From: Setomelanomma holmii
Lineage: Eukaryota; Ascomycota; Dothideomycetes; Pleosporales; Phaeosphaeriaceae
Length of the DNA: 64,000 bases
NCBI GenBank assembly: GCA_010015745.1
Contig: ML978162.1
Coordinates: forward strand, 248,001 to 312,000
Direction of reading: 5' to 3'
Every line of letters begins with the position of its first letter. Within the stretch, counting starts at the first letter, position 1. The notes under the pieces were generated by a model. That model saw only the letters and a program-made list of their open reading frames with translations, was not told the origin of the DNA and searched no databases. Position numbers and translations under genes: made by a program. Shown here piece by piece: positions 1 to 10,455 of this stretch.

Positions 1-895
1 AAGGCGGTTGTGTCGCGCCGTGGTGGCGCGAGCGGCCGTATGCGGAGGTAAGGTTGCCGAATCAGATTGTGAGGTTTGTTGGGACGTGTTTGCAGATTAC
101 TGCACCGATCTGAGTACGTGGAAACTAGAGTTGAGGAATGAAGGTCTTACTGAGTACAATATGCGTGACGCTCAAACTGCTGTCTTCGTGCCATTCGAAA
201 AGCTCGCTGTGTCTCTTGACTTCCTTTTCAATCTTCGCACGTATCATATCGTCATCGTCGCCGTCTTGAACATGCTGCCCATATGCTGCAAACACACTTG
301 CGCATGTTGTGGACTCAACTTGCTCACGGCGGTAGCCGTACAAATACCGAACACCCTTCTGAAGTAGCTGTTGGAAGAAGTCTAGCGCTTCCTTTTCCAA
401 CCTATGCGCAAGCCCAATACTCGAGATAATCGGTGTCGCACCGCCACTTTCCGGAACGTCCAAGCACGAAAATGTCAACCACGCCGGGTTGTGCGTCGAC
501 CATCCGTACTCGTTGTGCGGCCAGATGGGAAGCTCTGGTGGCCCTTCGTTCGCCGTCTTGACATTCTTCGCAAGTATGGTGCGGACTGGAGGACGACCAA
601 CTTCTTCGTGCGCCAAGAACCGAAATGCATGCGCGATCTGACTGTAGCTTTCTGCATCGGAAATGGGAAGACCACGGATGAGAAGAGCGCCACCATGCTT
701 CTGCACGAGGTTGAACAGAGTCCCAGAAGTGCTAAGTGACTCGATTTGAGCTACCGCCTCGGATACGTTTGGTTTCCAGCCTGCTTTGGCTTGTAGTGCT
801 AGGGGGAAGGCATTATTTTCGGAGTAGCCGAAGGTTTTTGTTTGCTATTGACCTTCGAAGGTCACGATCTCGAAATTTGGTAGTATCTCTCCCAT
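1..895 (-). pseudogene. TauD/TfdA-like Fe(II)/2-oxoglutarate dioxygenase, decayed and cut by the window edge
   Basis: The reverse strand encodes a clavaminate synthase/TauD-like protein. After the ATG at 895 come an N-terminal FEIVTFEGQ block, KHGGALLIRGLP, the metal-site HNEYGWS, the SGGATPI loop and, after a likely 48-bp intron (157-110), FGNLTSAYGRS. Two stop codons interrupt it: TAG at 847-845, within a block where relatives read on through glutamines, and TGA at 64-62, where the family has a conserved Trp before FGNLTS. Both are one C-to-T or G-to-A step from the expected codon. The 3' end lies outside the window. Family members oxidise small substrates with 2-oxoglutarate; this copy is probably inactive. 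I am fairly sure of the family and moderately sure of the pseudogene call. Confidence 0.7.
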
Positions 896-1537
896 CGTCA
901 ATTTTTGGGGATTGGTTTTGTGTGGGTGTAAATTCCATGCGACTTGACTTGGTCGAGATTCTGGCACGCGGTAATCGTCAGATTTGCTGTCGGGAAAGCC
1001 TTCCGATATCTTTTGCACCTGATTCGCGCTGCGACTCATCGCCCAATTGCAAAGGGCACTTCCAGCGACAACGGAGGCGTGGAGTCCGAAGTCCTCGAGA
1101 CGAACGTGAATGCAATACATGGTTACGATGGTGCGATACCTGTTGAGTGGGTCTTCGCGCTGTGCTTCTGTCGAACAAGCATCGAAATATTGCCGGATGA
1201 GGCTTGATACGAAGTACGTTTGGCACTAGTCGAGTCATTGAGCGAACAAATGCGCCTTCTTCCCCACTCATGCTATCGATATGAGCGCTTAGAAGTATGC
1301 CCGCGAAGTCTGACTTTCTTATCGAGGCTGTAGTTGATGAGTGATAGGCCTAAGAATCACGGAGTTGCGCCTTTCTCCGCAATGACATCGAATTCTAAGA
1401 AAGCACGCAATGCCGTTGTCGCCGGTGTGCTGGGTCAACAAATACAAGATACGTCGATCTGCATCGGTGCATTCGCTGCATACCGTCTCATTGGGTCATT
1501 CGTCGGGCCCTGACTACTCTCGATTTTCATCTTCGTC
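896..1537. other. Intergenic, divergent promoter region
   Basis: About 640 bp between the dioxygenase remnant and the UNC93-like gene. Overlapping short open frames on both strands show no family resemblance. It probably holds the upstream regions of both neighbours. Confidence 0.4.
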
Positions 1538-2999
1538 ATGGCGGATATTCTTAAACAGCCTTCTCATGCCGAAGAGCAACCTCCCTCAGAGACCCTTTCA
1601 GTTGACGAAAAGCCCTACAATTGGTATTATGGCGTCTTCTTCCAGGCCACTGTGGTCGGTTGCTGCGCATTCGCTGCGCCAGGCCTCTGGAACGCCATGC
1701 AGTCCGATGGGGCTGGAGGGCAGCAGACGCCATATCTTGTAATGTCCGTCACTCAGAAGACTCTTTCCTTGTGATCAACATCATCTCATTGTATGCGCAG
1801 GGCAGGAAATGCACTCCTCTTCGCGCTGATGACCTTCACCTGCCTTAGTGGTTCAATTGTTATCAATCACATCGGTTTGCGGTATACTCTGGCACTCGGT
1901 ACCACCGGATACACCTTGTACTCAGCTGCGCTTTACCAGGTAGGACGAAATGCTACCAATGGACTGTCTGCTTCAAACTGACATCGTTCGAAGAACAATC
2001 GGTATGGAACGGAGTGGTTCATCTATATCGGTTCGGCGGCATGCGGGATCACTGCTGGTCTCTTCTGGGCTACTGAAGGAGCAATCATGCTGAGTTACCC
2101 TCCGTCCGAGAATCGTGGGAAGTATCTTGCATACTGGCTCGCGTATCGCAACAGCGGTGCGACCCTAGGCGGTGCCATCAACCTTGCGTTCAATTACAGT
2201 GGCAAGAGGCTTGGCAAACTCAACTGGGAGACATACATTGTGTTCGTCGTATTGCGTGAGCTCAACTCGCTGTTGCGTTCTGCACATCGCTAATCTGCAT
2301 GTAGAATGTCTCGGTCCTGCTGTTGCGATGCTACTTTCACCTCCGAACAAGGTTCGGCGGAAGAATGGGACGAAAGTCAAGCTACTTCTCAAGATGCCTG
2401 CGAAGATCGAGTTGAAGGAAACGAGCAAGCTGATGCTTCGCAAGGAGTTCCTATTTCTGTAAATCATGACTTGCAAGTCTTCGTCCATCTGCTGACCTTT
2501 GCAGTGTTCCGTACTTCCTTTATGTGACGTGGTCACTGCCCTACATTGGCTCTTACATGTCATTGTACTTTTCTGTCCGTTCATCCAACATAAGTATCAA
2601 CTCCACAAACCAGCGCTAGATTGGGATGATAGTGCATTCGGAGAAGGCTGGGCGTTGTATACCTTCCAGCAAGTTGATTTCGCGTTGACCTACAACTATG
2701 GGTATTGGATGTTGGGCTTCCTTGCGAAGAAGCCGGCAGAGGTTGTGAGGTACACTAGCGTTGCGCGGGGGTTCGAGGCTGCCGGTCAGTGCGTGGCCAG
2801 CGGCATAAGCTCAACAAAGACACCTCTGATCATGTCCACAGGCCTGATCCTAGCTTGGTGGGGCATCACATTGCCGCTGGGCTTTCTGGTGGTGCGAAAA
2901 GTCGGGATCGAGCATGTCGGGGCTGAAGGATACGTGCCAGAAGTCAGACCATCAAGAACTTCTGCTGGGGACGAGGTATCGAATGTGCACAAGGTATGA
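1538..2999 (+). pseudogene. UNC93-like MFS membrane protein with an internal deletion and frame change
   Basis: Exons 1538-1743, 1801-1939, 1994-2255, 2305-2458 and 2505 onward join in frame to give a fungal UNC93-like transporter: KPYNWYYGVFFQATVVG, NALLFALMTFTCLSGS, GSAACGITAGLFWATEGA, VLQCLGPAVAMLLSPP. After LYFSVRSS (about 2580) the frame is lost. The next recognisable family sequence, KYQLHKPALDWDDSAFGEG, follows at once in another frame. Full-length relatives have roughly 60-70 residues between these blocks, about two membrane helices. The C-terminus (EVVRYTSVARGFEAAGQ onward, stop 2997-2999) is well preserved. No GT-AG intron of sensible size repairs the junction. A deletion that shifted the frame is the simplest reading; transport function is doubtful. 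Confidence 0.65.
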
Positions 3000-3124
3000 T
3001 GGTTGGCGGATGATGGTCGAGACGCTCATCGCTATGCTACTACAAGCACGTACGCTCATCAATAAACTGACTGGAGGCGGCATTTGTCTCTGACCAGTTT
3101 GCTGTAGCGTTTCATATCAACACC

Positions 3125-5095
3125 TCACGCAAGTGTGAACATGCGGCGCTTTGCATCAGGCTTTCTTTTGAATATTTGTCCATCCATGATTCCGTGTACA
3201 TATGCTTCTGCGACCAAGCGATGAGCCTCATTCGGATCCTCGCATGAGCGTCTTTCGTCGTTGATATTCCTCAATACGCACGGTATCCGCTCCCCAGGAA
3301 ATAGCACAACGAAATCGCCCACTTGACACAGATTGTTCGAGGTGAGACCAATATCACCACAGAAAGTCCGGAAAATAGATCCGCAACGAACCAGCATGGT
3401 CAGAAGGCTATCGATATATTGGCCGAGTTCCACGTCTTTCGCAAGCTTTGGAGTGGGATTATACTGGTGCCAGTGCCAAAACCGATCTAGCATCAACCCC
3501 TGTTATAAAGGCGTAAAAGCCAGATGCGTCGTTGGGCAAGGGGTCTATTTCTGGATAACTGATCGTGTCCGCAATAAGTAAACGGGTAATCATGTCATTA
3601 AGATCGCTAGATGAAGTGGACCCTTGGGAACCTAGCTGGTCCCTTTGATCCACCTTAGCACCCTTGGTGCTAGATACCATGTGCTCGACGAGTTCGAGCC
3701 ACGGTCTCCACGATACGCTGGGCGCCACGGCTGTGCCGTTTGTTTGGAATGCGAATTCCCAGAAAGGTTGCGCCATAGTCTCGATAGTGCCGACAAGATA
3801 TCCGTCGAGCTTAACACATAAGCTGTATGGAGAAAAAGACTTGGTAGTCGCTTTTTGTTGCTCTTTGCCCTTGCAAGCGTCAAAAACGCTCGCGTAGAGA
3901 ACACTTTGCTTTCTTGCGGACCAATTCGGTACCCAAGAGCGTAGACCAGAGTAGTGCTCGGACGTGATTGCGCAAAAAAGAACGATTTCGACCCAATTCA
4001 ACTTCAAGAGAGCACAGGCAGTCTCCACATATATTGTCGTCACGGATTTGGAATAGCCCGTGGTGATACCCGAATAGCGTCCATGCGCGGCCATGGACAA
4101 TACGGCGTATACCCTATCGCGGGAATTGGTTGCATGAAGACTTGCGAGATTGTTCAGTAGATAGGCTAGCCGAGGCGGACGATAGCGGAACAATGCCTCG
4201 CCAAGATGCGTATGCTCGTAACGGTATATGGCGGTAATCATATCGATGCAGTGTTATTGGATATTAGGCAGATCACGACCACGTGATCGATTCTCCCACA
4301 GCATTAGGAAGTAAAGGGGATATTTGAGGTCTTCGGTATGGACGTTGCCACATAGAAAGAAATTTTCCCTCGAAGACGCCATCTCTTGAAAGATCCAGAT
4401 CCGAGACCAGTATGGGCGGGCTGTAAGTGCTACGATAGCTGTCCATCTCGCTGGGTCGCAAGAAAGGGCAAGCGCGACCTCGAGTAGTTTTGAGGACATC
4501 TTTATGTTGTCCTTTGACCAATTTCGCTTCCAGTGTGTATGCTTCAGGTGGTGCGTCAAGTCTTGCAGGGCGTCCAAGCCCAGATGGCTGTCCTCAGAAG
4601 GAGAGCCGAGCCAGGATATCACGGCTTTCGCGCGAGCGTATATGTATGTCATCTGCTGAACCTGCCAGGATTTCTCGACATTGTCGGACTGGTTGATGCA
4701 AAGCGCTCCAGCCCAAAGGACGCGATAGTGTGTGTTATTTTTGATAGAAAGCAGGGCATAGCCTAGGCTCTGCGAGATCATGGTCGCTTCTCCATCGATC
4801 TTGATGTTGTAGACAGGCTTCGGATCGCCCCAGACATAAGACAGGGTGTAGAACGGAGTGGGAAACCTGTCCTTGGACGTGAGGACCCGACCTATGGACT
4901 GCCATATCGTGTCTCCATCGCCGTATACTCTAGACTGATATCTGGTGTAGAGGTCGAGTGAAATCGGTAAGAGTCTACATCTCAGAGAAGCAGGTGCTTC
5001 GGAATTTGGCAGGTCTTCTAGAATGAGAAGACGTATCTCTCGCTTTGACTGATTGAGTAACGTGTATTGGTACGATATATTTCTGCTCGCTCAAG
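3125..5095 (-). pseudogene. HET-domain (heterokaryon incompatibility) protein, interrupted
   Basis: Reverse-strand HET protein. The 5' part (open after a TGA near 5095) reads REIRLLILEDLP, FYTLSYVWGDP, VLWAGALCINQSD and YARAKAVISWLG, the standard HET blocks. It runs to a TAA at 4256-4254, then continues in the same frame (HATNSRDRVYAVLSMA, RSWVPNWS). A frame change near 3490 leads to the typical C-terminus (GDIGLTSN, CQVGDFVVLFPGERIPCVLR, YVHGIMDG) and a stop at 3125. The TAA is not removed by any GT- or GC-AG intron I could fit. The frame change could be a 34-nt intron (3494-3461) or an indel. No convincing start codon was found. Intact relatives trigger non-self recognition cell death; this copy is probably inactive. 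Confidence 0.65.
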
Positions 5096-5660
5096 CGCAA
5101 GGCTTGTTCTTTCATATGTCCAGAATCGCTTGAACAATACGTGACGCTGAGCGGAATTCTGATCAAGGCAATCGAAAATTCCAAACTCGCGCCGACGGTG
5201 TTTGCAACGCATAGTACCCCATGCTTCAAAATTTCATCAGAAGGTCCGCTAAGTCGACATTGGTTTGCTGATGTTTGGGTCAGGAAGGAGACGAAGAAGC
5301 GGACGAGTGTCCTCGCGTCAGAAGTGCACCGCGCTATATCTGCATACCAAGCCACTAGTGCCCTCCTTCGACAATTAGACAAAAGGTTCGCATCTTGTCG
5401 ATCTCCCAAGCTCTCTTCACTCAGGAACATCACAAATGCGAATCCGAATGCAGACCAAGCTAATCTACTATAGACACGATCTCGACTTCGTGCTTCATCG
5501 GCACAGGAGACATTCATCTCAATGACACGTAATGTTGAACATACGACTATTCATTGTTATCCTATCAACATTTAGTGACCAGCACTAGTGCAGTATCCCG
5601 CAATGTATACGTGCAAATCAAGCTCGCCTTTTGGCGTCAACTTCCGAACAGACTCAAAGC
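5096..5660. other. Intergenic, upstream of the HET remnant
   Basis: The reverse strand carries an ATG-initiated frame from 5517 that overlaps the HET 5' end in another frame. It has no recognisable domain and may include the missing HET first exon. Nothing else is supported. Confidence 0.3.
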
Positions 5661-6401
5661 CTATGAGCGATACAATCGCGCCATCGCTTTACCCGATCCG
5701 AAAGAGAACGACATAGGATCAACTGCAATCTCATCGGCCTCACGAGTTTCCAAAGGTCGACGTTCGTCCTTGATCTGCGTCTCAGCTTCAGCATGTGGGT
5801 TGTCCGCACGCTCAGGCTCCATCTGAAAACGCACAGTCTTACGTTGTGTCTTGTTTTCTTCCTCCTTCTCACCCACCTTCGCTCCAACTGCCCCATCAGA
5901 CTGTCACGGCGAAAGCAAAACCTCCGCAGTCTCAGACGGCGTGAACAAAATCGATCGCGCCAAGTTCAGCGACACGCGAGGCGCAATCCCATCTTCGAGC
6001 TTCGACGCTACCACAAAGTCCATATGAGCCGCTTCATGTACCTGCGGCTCATCATTTTTCTTCGCCCGCCCCGATAGCCCTGTAACCAACAAAGACCGCA
6101 TCATGATATCCAGCGCCATAACAGTCGGGCGTTGATTCGGCGCAACATACAGCTCACCATACTTCTCGTATTCGCCTTCGATCATATCGGATGACGAGTC
6201 GGATTGCTTGCGTGCTAGGATGCCGCGGCTGAAGGATTGCTTGGTGGATGTGGGTAAGGGGGAATTGCTGGATGGGTTGGAGCGGCTGAAAGTAAAGGGC
6301 ACGCGGCCACGCAGGAAGAGGAGGAGAATGAGCATGGAAAGAGCGATGAAGCTGGCGATGGAGGCGCCGATTATGCCTGTTTGGGTATGTGTGAGAGGCA
6401 T
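5661..6401 (-). pseudogene. Single-pass membrane protein, frame interrupted by one TGA
   Basis: The ATG at 6401 begins MPLTHTQTGIIGASIAS, followed by a hydrophobic segment (about residues 10-32) ending in a basic LRGR stop-transfer, then a Ser/Pro-rich cytosolic tail. A TGA at 5906-5904 ends the first 165 residues. The same frame then stays open for about 80 more codons, rich in Glu and Lys (KTQRKTVRFQME and so on), to a stop at 5661. Because the downstream part looks protein-like, this is either a nonsense mutation (CGA to TGA) or stop-codon readthrough. It could also simply end at 5904. I do not recognise the family. Confidence 0.5.
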
Positions 6402-7119
6402 GGTTTGGATTGTGGTGGTTTTGTGTACGTTGCGATAGTTGTGGTTGAAAATGGCTGATGCGAAGATCGAGGAGTATTGTTTCGTGTGCTGACGAGGAAG
6501 AAAAGGAGAAGAGCGGCGTAGAGATATAGTTCCGCGTGATCATGAGCATTGTGCTCAATTGTACGATGTATATGAACAGTGTTCTCTTCTGTGCAAAAGT
6601 TGAGCGTGAGATAGTCTCACATTATAGCAAACATGGATGGTTCGAAGTGACGAGTACCTGCCTTCATCGTAAGTTTGCTGTCCCAGTGTCGTCGATAAGC
6701 GGGTTTCTGACCTCGCCATGCTATGTCCCGAGACACACATCGACCGTCATGAAGGTCTTTCAATTTCATTCAATAAGAAAAGCTGTCTAAGGATCAAAAC
6801 ATTAATTCAAAGGCCATCAACACTTGGTGCATTGACCTTATCGCCTTGCAATGCAAGGTCATCTCACTTTGTCTACGTCTCCCCTACACTATGTGCTCGG
6901 ACTCTTCCCTCTCCCTCCAATACCAGGTGGATGACTTTCTAAAGGTTGCCTCGTTGTGCACCTCGGTAAATTTACCGAATTGATTTCTGGAACAGAGCCT
7001 TGAACTTGTAAGTTCGGAGGTGCAGATCGAAATCGCGACAGCGGTGGCATTGGCGGCACATCCATGGCAGCCCCATAGACCTGACACGGCGTCACAAGCC
7101 GCGCCGTTCCAACAGAACC
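6402..7119. other. Intergenic, no gene seen
   Basis: About 700 bp upstream of the membrane protein starting at 6401. Only short shadow frames are present and I see no domain or RNA signature. Confidence 0.35.
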
Positions 7120-7440
7120 CTAGCGCTGCATCTCATTCGCCCTTGGAAGATCTGTGTCAATCGCGAGAACAGGTCGTCTCGCTCGCTGCAACGACTTCTC
7201 AATGTCAGACTGCTGCCGGAATTGAAGCTTGCGTTGTCGTCGTTTGCGCAGGAAGTGCACGATGCCCATGGCTAGCGCGAGAATAAAGATGGTTGGGGTT
7301 GTCGCAACGAGAATGATGACAGCTTTCTTTGAAGGCCACGCGGATAGAACTCGTTGGGTAGCGACGATGCATTTGCAGTAGGCACAAACAAGTCGGCGAC
7401 ATTGACGGAGGAAGATGGCTTTGGTATGCAAGACATGCTG
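7120..7440 (-). pseudogene. Possible small one-pass membrane protein, frame unresolved
   Basis: One reverse frame encodes AVIILVATTPTIFILALAMG, a clear transmembrane helix, then HFLRKRRQRK and a short polar tail ending at 7120. It has no ATG of its own. A neighbouring frame starts with an ATG near 7437 and reads a Ser/Asn-rich segment that would make a plausible ectodomain. Joining them needs a frame change near 7350. The architecture (short N-terminus, one helix, basic tail) resembles the neighbours at 5661-6401 and 9940-10455. This may be a broken gene or a two-exon gene I cannot resolve. Confidence 0.35.
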
Positions 7441-7892
7441 GGATGCCGTAACTGTGCGCTGGTATGTCGATTGAACTATGATGAATATTCAAGATGGATT
7501 CGTCGGAGTTATCGCTGAATTGTAAAGTATCGAGGTGCGAGGCGAAGACGTTTCGCAGAAACGTCGAGCCGCATTGTTCGACAATCGCGACAAAAACACA
7601 AAGACGATAAGGCAGCTCTGGATTGGATTGACATTATATCGCTATCGCATCCACATGTTGACTCTTTCGGTATTTTTGGACCCTTGACAGCGGCGTCTTT
7701 TGTATGTCTCTGGGGACGATACCCATCCTTTCTTCGGTGCTGTGCATATACAATGGCACTGCTAGAGGCACAACTCCGGGACATGAGAGCCGGACATTAG
7801 TAGGACATCCCCAAAGCACCAAGGTACGTGGGTCTGTATAAACACCGCCGAACAATTGCAGGACTCGTATTCAAATGAACGCACGCGAGGCG

Positions 7893-8696
7893 TCATTCGC
7901 CCGCGATCTTCCTGGTTGTCGTGCCGGCAGACGAAGTATTCGGCATGCTGCTCCCGCTGCCACTCTTCCGCCGCCTGTGTTGCCGTCCAAGATTGGATGC
8001 ACTGCTAGCAGGGCGCACAGTGGTCAGTGGTTGCGGAGGGAAGTAGTCGCTGTCATCTTCGAGTGCAAAGCGTACTGGTGTTCGCGCCCTGCTCTGGGCC
8101 GGACTCGTTCGAAAAGCCTCCGGACTCCATGAATGTCGCTGAGTCGGACTTCCACCGCCTGTCAGGCTTCGCTGGTGATGTCTTCTGGGCGTGTCGAGTG
8201 GCATTCGTAGCCTCGAATTCATATTCAACCACAGGGCCTCCTCGTTCTCATCGCCCGCATCCCGCCAACCACCCACACCTTCGAAGTCCCTTGCTACTTC
8301 GCCGGTCTCGTGCGGTGTTGTAACAGCAATGCTGGTCGGTAGACCTGTGGGTGTTGTCTCGGGCACGATAGTCTCGAAGGATGATGCGGAACTCGTATTG
8401 CTGTGCGTGCCGCGGCGGCTGCGACGGCGCACAGGAGATGTGCTAGCGGGTGACTGTCGTATGCTCAAAGCAGACTTCGGCTCGGTGGGGCTGATCCATG
8501 CTCCAAATATGGCGGCCGCGAGCTGGGCGTACACGATCGCGACGCGGAGGAAGAGCAGGGAGCCGGCGATGATAGTGGTGAAGAAGGCAAAGATGGCGAG
8601 AGGGATTGATAACCATACTAGGAGAAATGGCGCCACGGCATAGACTGGGTTCCACCAGTCAAAGTCGACGCTCAGTGGACCCACAGAGATATGCAT
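7893..8696 (-). CDS. Conserved-looking fungal membrane protein with Ser/Arg-rich tail
   Basis: 267 residues from the ATG at 8696, chosen because the protein-like sequence starts at MHISVGPLSVDFDWWNP; the longer open frame upstream lacks a better ATG context. Two hydrophobic segments lie at about residues 17-70 (AVAPFLLVWLSIPLAIFAF, then TIIAGSLLFLRVAIVYAQL). The rest is a long polar, probably disordered tail rich in Ser, Thr, Arg and Pro, with SPVRRRSRRG and HRRRKSGSGSS patches that look like phosphorylation or trafficking signals. I believe similar proteins occur in other filamentous ascomycetes, but I know no assigned function. Confidence 0.7.
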   Translation of the reverse strand: MHISVGPLSVDFDWWNPVYAVAPFLLVWLSIPLAIFAFFTTIIAGSLLFLRVAIVYAQLAAAIFGAWISPTEPKSALSIRQSPASTSPVRRRSRRGTHSNTSSASSFETIVPETTPTGLPTSIAVTTPHETGEVARDFEGVGGWRDAGDENEEALWLNMNSRLRMPLDTPRRHHQRSLTGGGSPTQRHSWSPEAFRTSPAQSRARTPVRFALEDDSDYFPPQPLTTVRPASSASNLGRQHRRRKSGSGSSMPNTSSAGTTTRKIAGE

Positions 8697-8992
8697 CGTG
8701 GCAGCGACTGCTTGTGAAAGAATGCAGGAGTGGTGAGGTGAACTTTGGATGACGCAGTTGGCATCGGCATGTGAAAGCTTGCGGGGAACGCTAATTTCGG
8801 GGGGCCGATCTTCTGGGCGTTGGATTATCGTCAACGGTGTCTTCCGTCCACTTCAGCTTCAAAACTTCAGCTTCGGGGAACTCCTTCTGACTCGGATTCG
8901 CGAGCTCGTCGCGAGCTCGTCGCAGTGCTGGAACGATTACTGTGGCGTTTGTCGAATGAATGAGGGTGCTCAATAAACGCCTAAGAACGATC

Positions 8993-9229
8993 TCAATTCG
9001 TGCCAAAGCGTCGCGCCGTCCGTCGACCTGGAGTCATCCCAATACCAAGCAGTACAGCACTCAGCGATGTGCCCTTGAAGATGCTCTCGTACTGTTCAAT
9101 CTTCAACCGGGAGCTGTATGGCTGCTTCGAAATGCGCAAAAAGGTAGCACCGGTGACGAGCAGCCACGTCCCAAAGAGAACCTCGTACCGAAACTTCGAA
9201 ATGGCGTGTTCTTGCGCTTGATCAGCCAT
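8993..9229 (-). CDS. Small HIG1-like mitochondrial membrane protein candidate
   Basis: 78 residues from the ATG at 9229. It has two hydrophobic stretches, VLFGTWLLVTGATFLRIS and GTSLSAVLLGIGM, separated by a basic amphipathic loop (QPYSSRLKIEQYESIFK). This layout, with a W and a Q-x-R-like loop before the second helix, recalls the HIG1/RCF domain of respiratory supercomplex factors. The match is by eye and weak. A basic C-terminus (GRRTARRFG) ends the frame. It is divergently placed from the gene at 9940. Confidence 0.5.
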   Translation of the reverse strand: MADQAQEHAISKFRYEVLFGTWLLVTGATFLRISKQPYSSRLKIEQYESIFKGTSLSAVLLGIGMTPGRRTARRFGTN

Positions 9230-9939
9230 CGCAAGATGAAGAGCAGAGAATGGAGAAAAGAAGGGACAATTATTATTGTGAAAATTGAGTTGAGGTTGTG
9301 TGCGAAGGGCGGTCGAGATGCATGATGAGCATGCGATCTTTGCCTAACTGTTATTTACGTCACCCCACCATAACGCGACATCGTCACTCGCCACCACCAC
9401 CACAATCGTCTCACTCTAGACTGCCTAGACTTTCTCGACGCATCTAGCCTGCCGCAACACCCGCTCTACAACTCCAAAGTCCATGCTACATTTCTACTGC
9501 ATCTTCCATTATTTTCCTCCTTTACGACCTCAGCGCTTCGTTCTCGCTTGTGCAGGCATCAGCTGGCCACCACGTCGTTGCGCTCACCGCAATTTCGCAC
9601 CAAATGCCCAACATCACCCAGTATCTCATCCAGTGCTTCTCACCATGTCCAATGAACGGCGTTCCTCAAATCTGGTCACAATGTCCTGTTTTTCTGTTAC
9701 CGTTTGCCTCGTCAATCCGTCAATATGCATTGTTGCCAAACGTCTCAGGTTGTCGCACTACGTTGTTCATTCACAAATTAGCTCAGTGTCTCACCTGGCA
9801 AGCTATTTCCGTGCGCTGTTCCTTACGAAGCCCCAATGCTCTTCACCTTATAGCCAACAGGCTTCACATTGTCACCTTGATCGGTCGTCGCTTTGAAGAA
9901 CTGCTAAACCCTCTGCACCTCGTAGAAGTGCAGGATACC

Positions 9940-10455
9940 ATGTCTACTGACAGCAATTATATGATCTTGATCATCGTACCAACAGCCGCTGTCGTTGTGG
10001 CCGTTGCGCTCACGGCATTCTTTGTCATCCGCAAGATGCGTCGCAGCGCGCGCACAAATATCCTCCCCGTAAATGAGAAGCCAGATCAAACCTTCTTGCA
10101 GAACCACTTGAGCGGCTTACGTAGCTGGGAGAAACCACCATGTCCGCCTCGTCCCTCCACGGACCACTGGTATGGTCAAGCCCGCAAGACTGACCCAGGT
10201 CATCTTCCGTTCCTAGCTCAGCCCTCCGCGACCCCTTCAGCTGAAAGCTCGAAGAAGTCGTTGACCTGGCAACAGTTCAAGGAGCGCCAGCGCCAGCGAG
10301 AACGGGATCCTACACGTTGGCGTGAAGGACCAGGACCTAAACCTGAGTGGATACACAAGCCCAAGGATGCAGCGTACTGGCACCAAGTTGCACAGGAACA
10401 AGAGGCGCAGAAGTCCTGGTTGCAGCGATTTCGTGATAAGTATGGTTTGTGGTAA
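9940..10455 (+). CDS. Single-pass membrane protein with acidic/basic cytosolic tail
   Basis: 171 residues from the ATG at 9940 (MSTDSNYMILIIVP). The frame is open further upstream, but only this ATG puts the helix at the N-terminus. Residues 7-30 form one transmembrane segment (LIIVPTAAVVVAVALTAFFV), followed by a basic RKMRRSAR stop-transfer. The cytosolic part contains WYGQARK, WQQFKERQRQRERD and a Trp/Pro-rich stretch ending WLQRFRDKYGLW. The conserved-looking C-terminal YGLW end and absence of introns suggest a real gene. Function unknown. Confidence 0.65.
   Translation: MSTDSNYMILIIVPTAAVVVAVALTAFFVIRKMRRSARTNILPVNEKPDQTFLQNHLSGLRSWEKPPCPPRPSTDHWYGQARKTDPGHLPFLAQPSATPSAESSKKSLTWQQFKERQRQRERDPTRWREGPGPKPEWIHKPKDAAYWHQVAQEQEAQKSWLQRFRDKYGLW

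Noticed and set aside
4975..5517. A 180-codon ATG-initiated reverse frame
   Set aside because: It overlaps the HET 5' end in a different frame and lacks a domain. It may contain part of the missing HET first exon but cannot be supported as a gene.
8900..8922. Tandem copy of an 11-bp GCGAGCTCGTC unit
   Set aside because: Only two copies in a GC-rich intergenic stretch; too short to mean anything.
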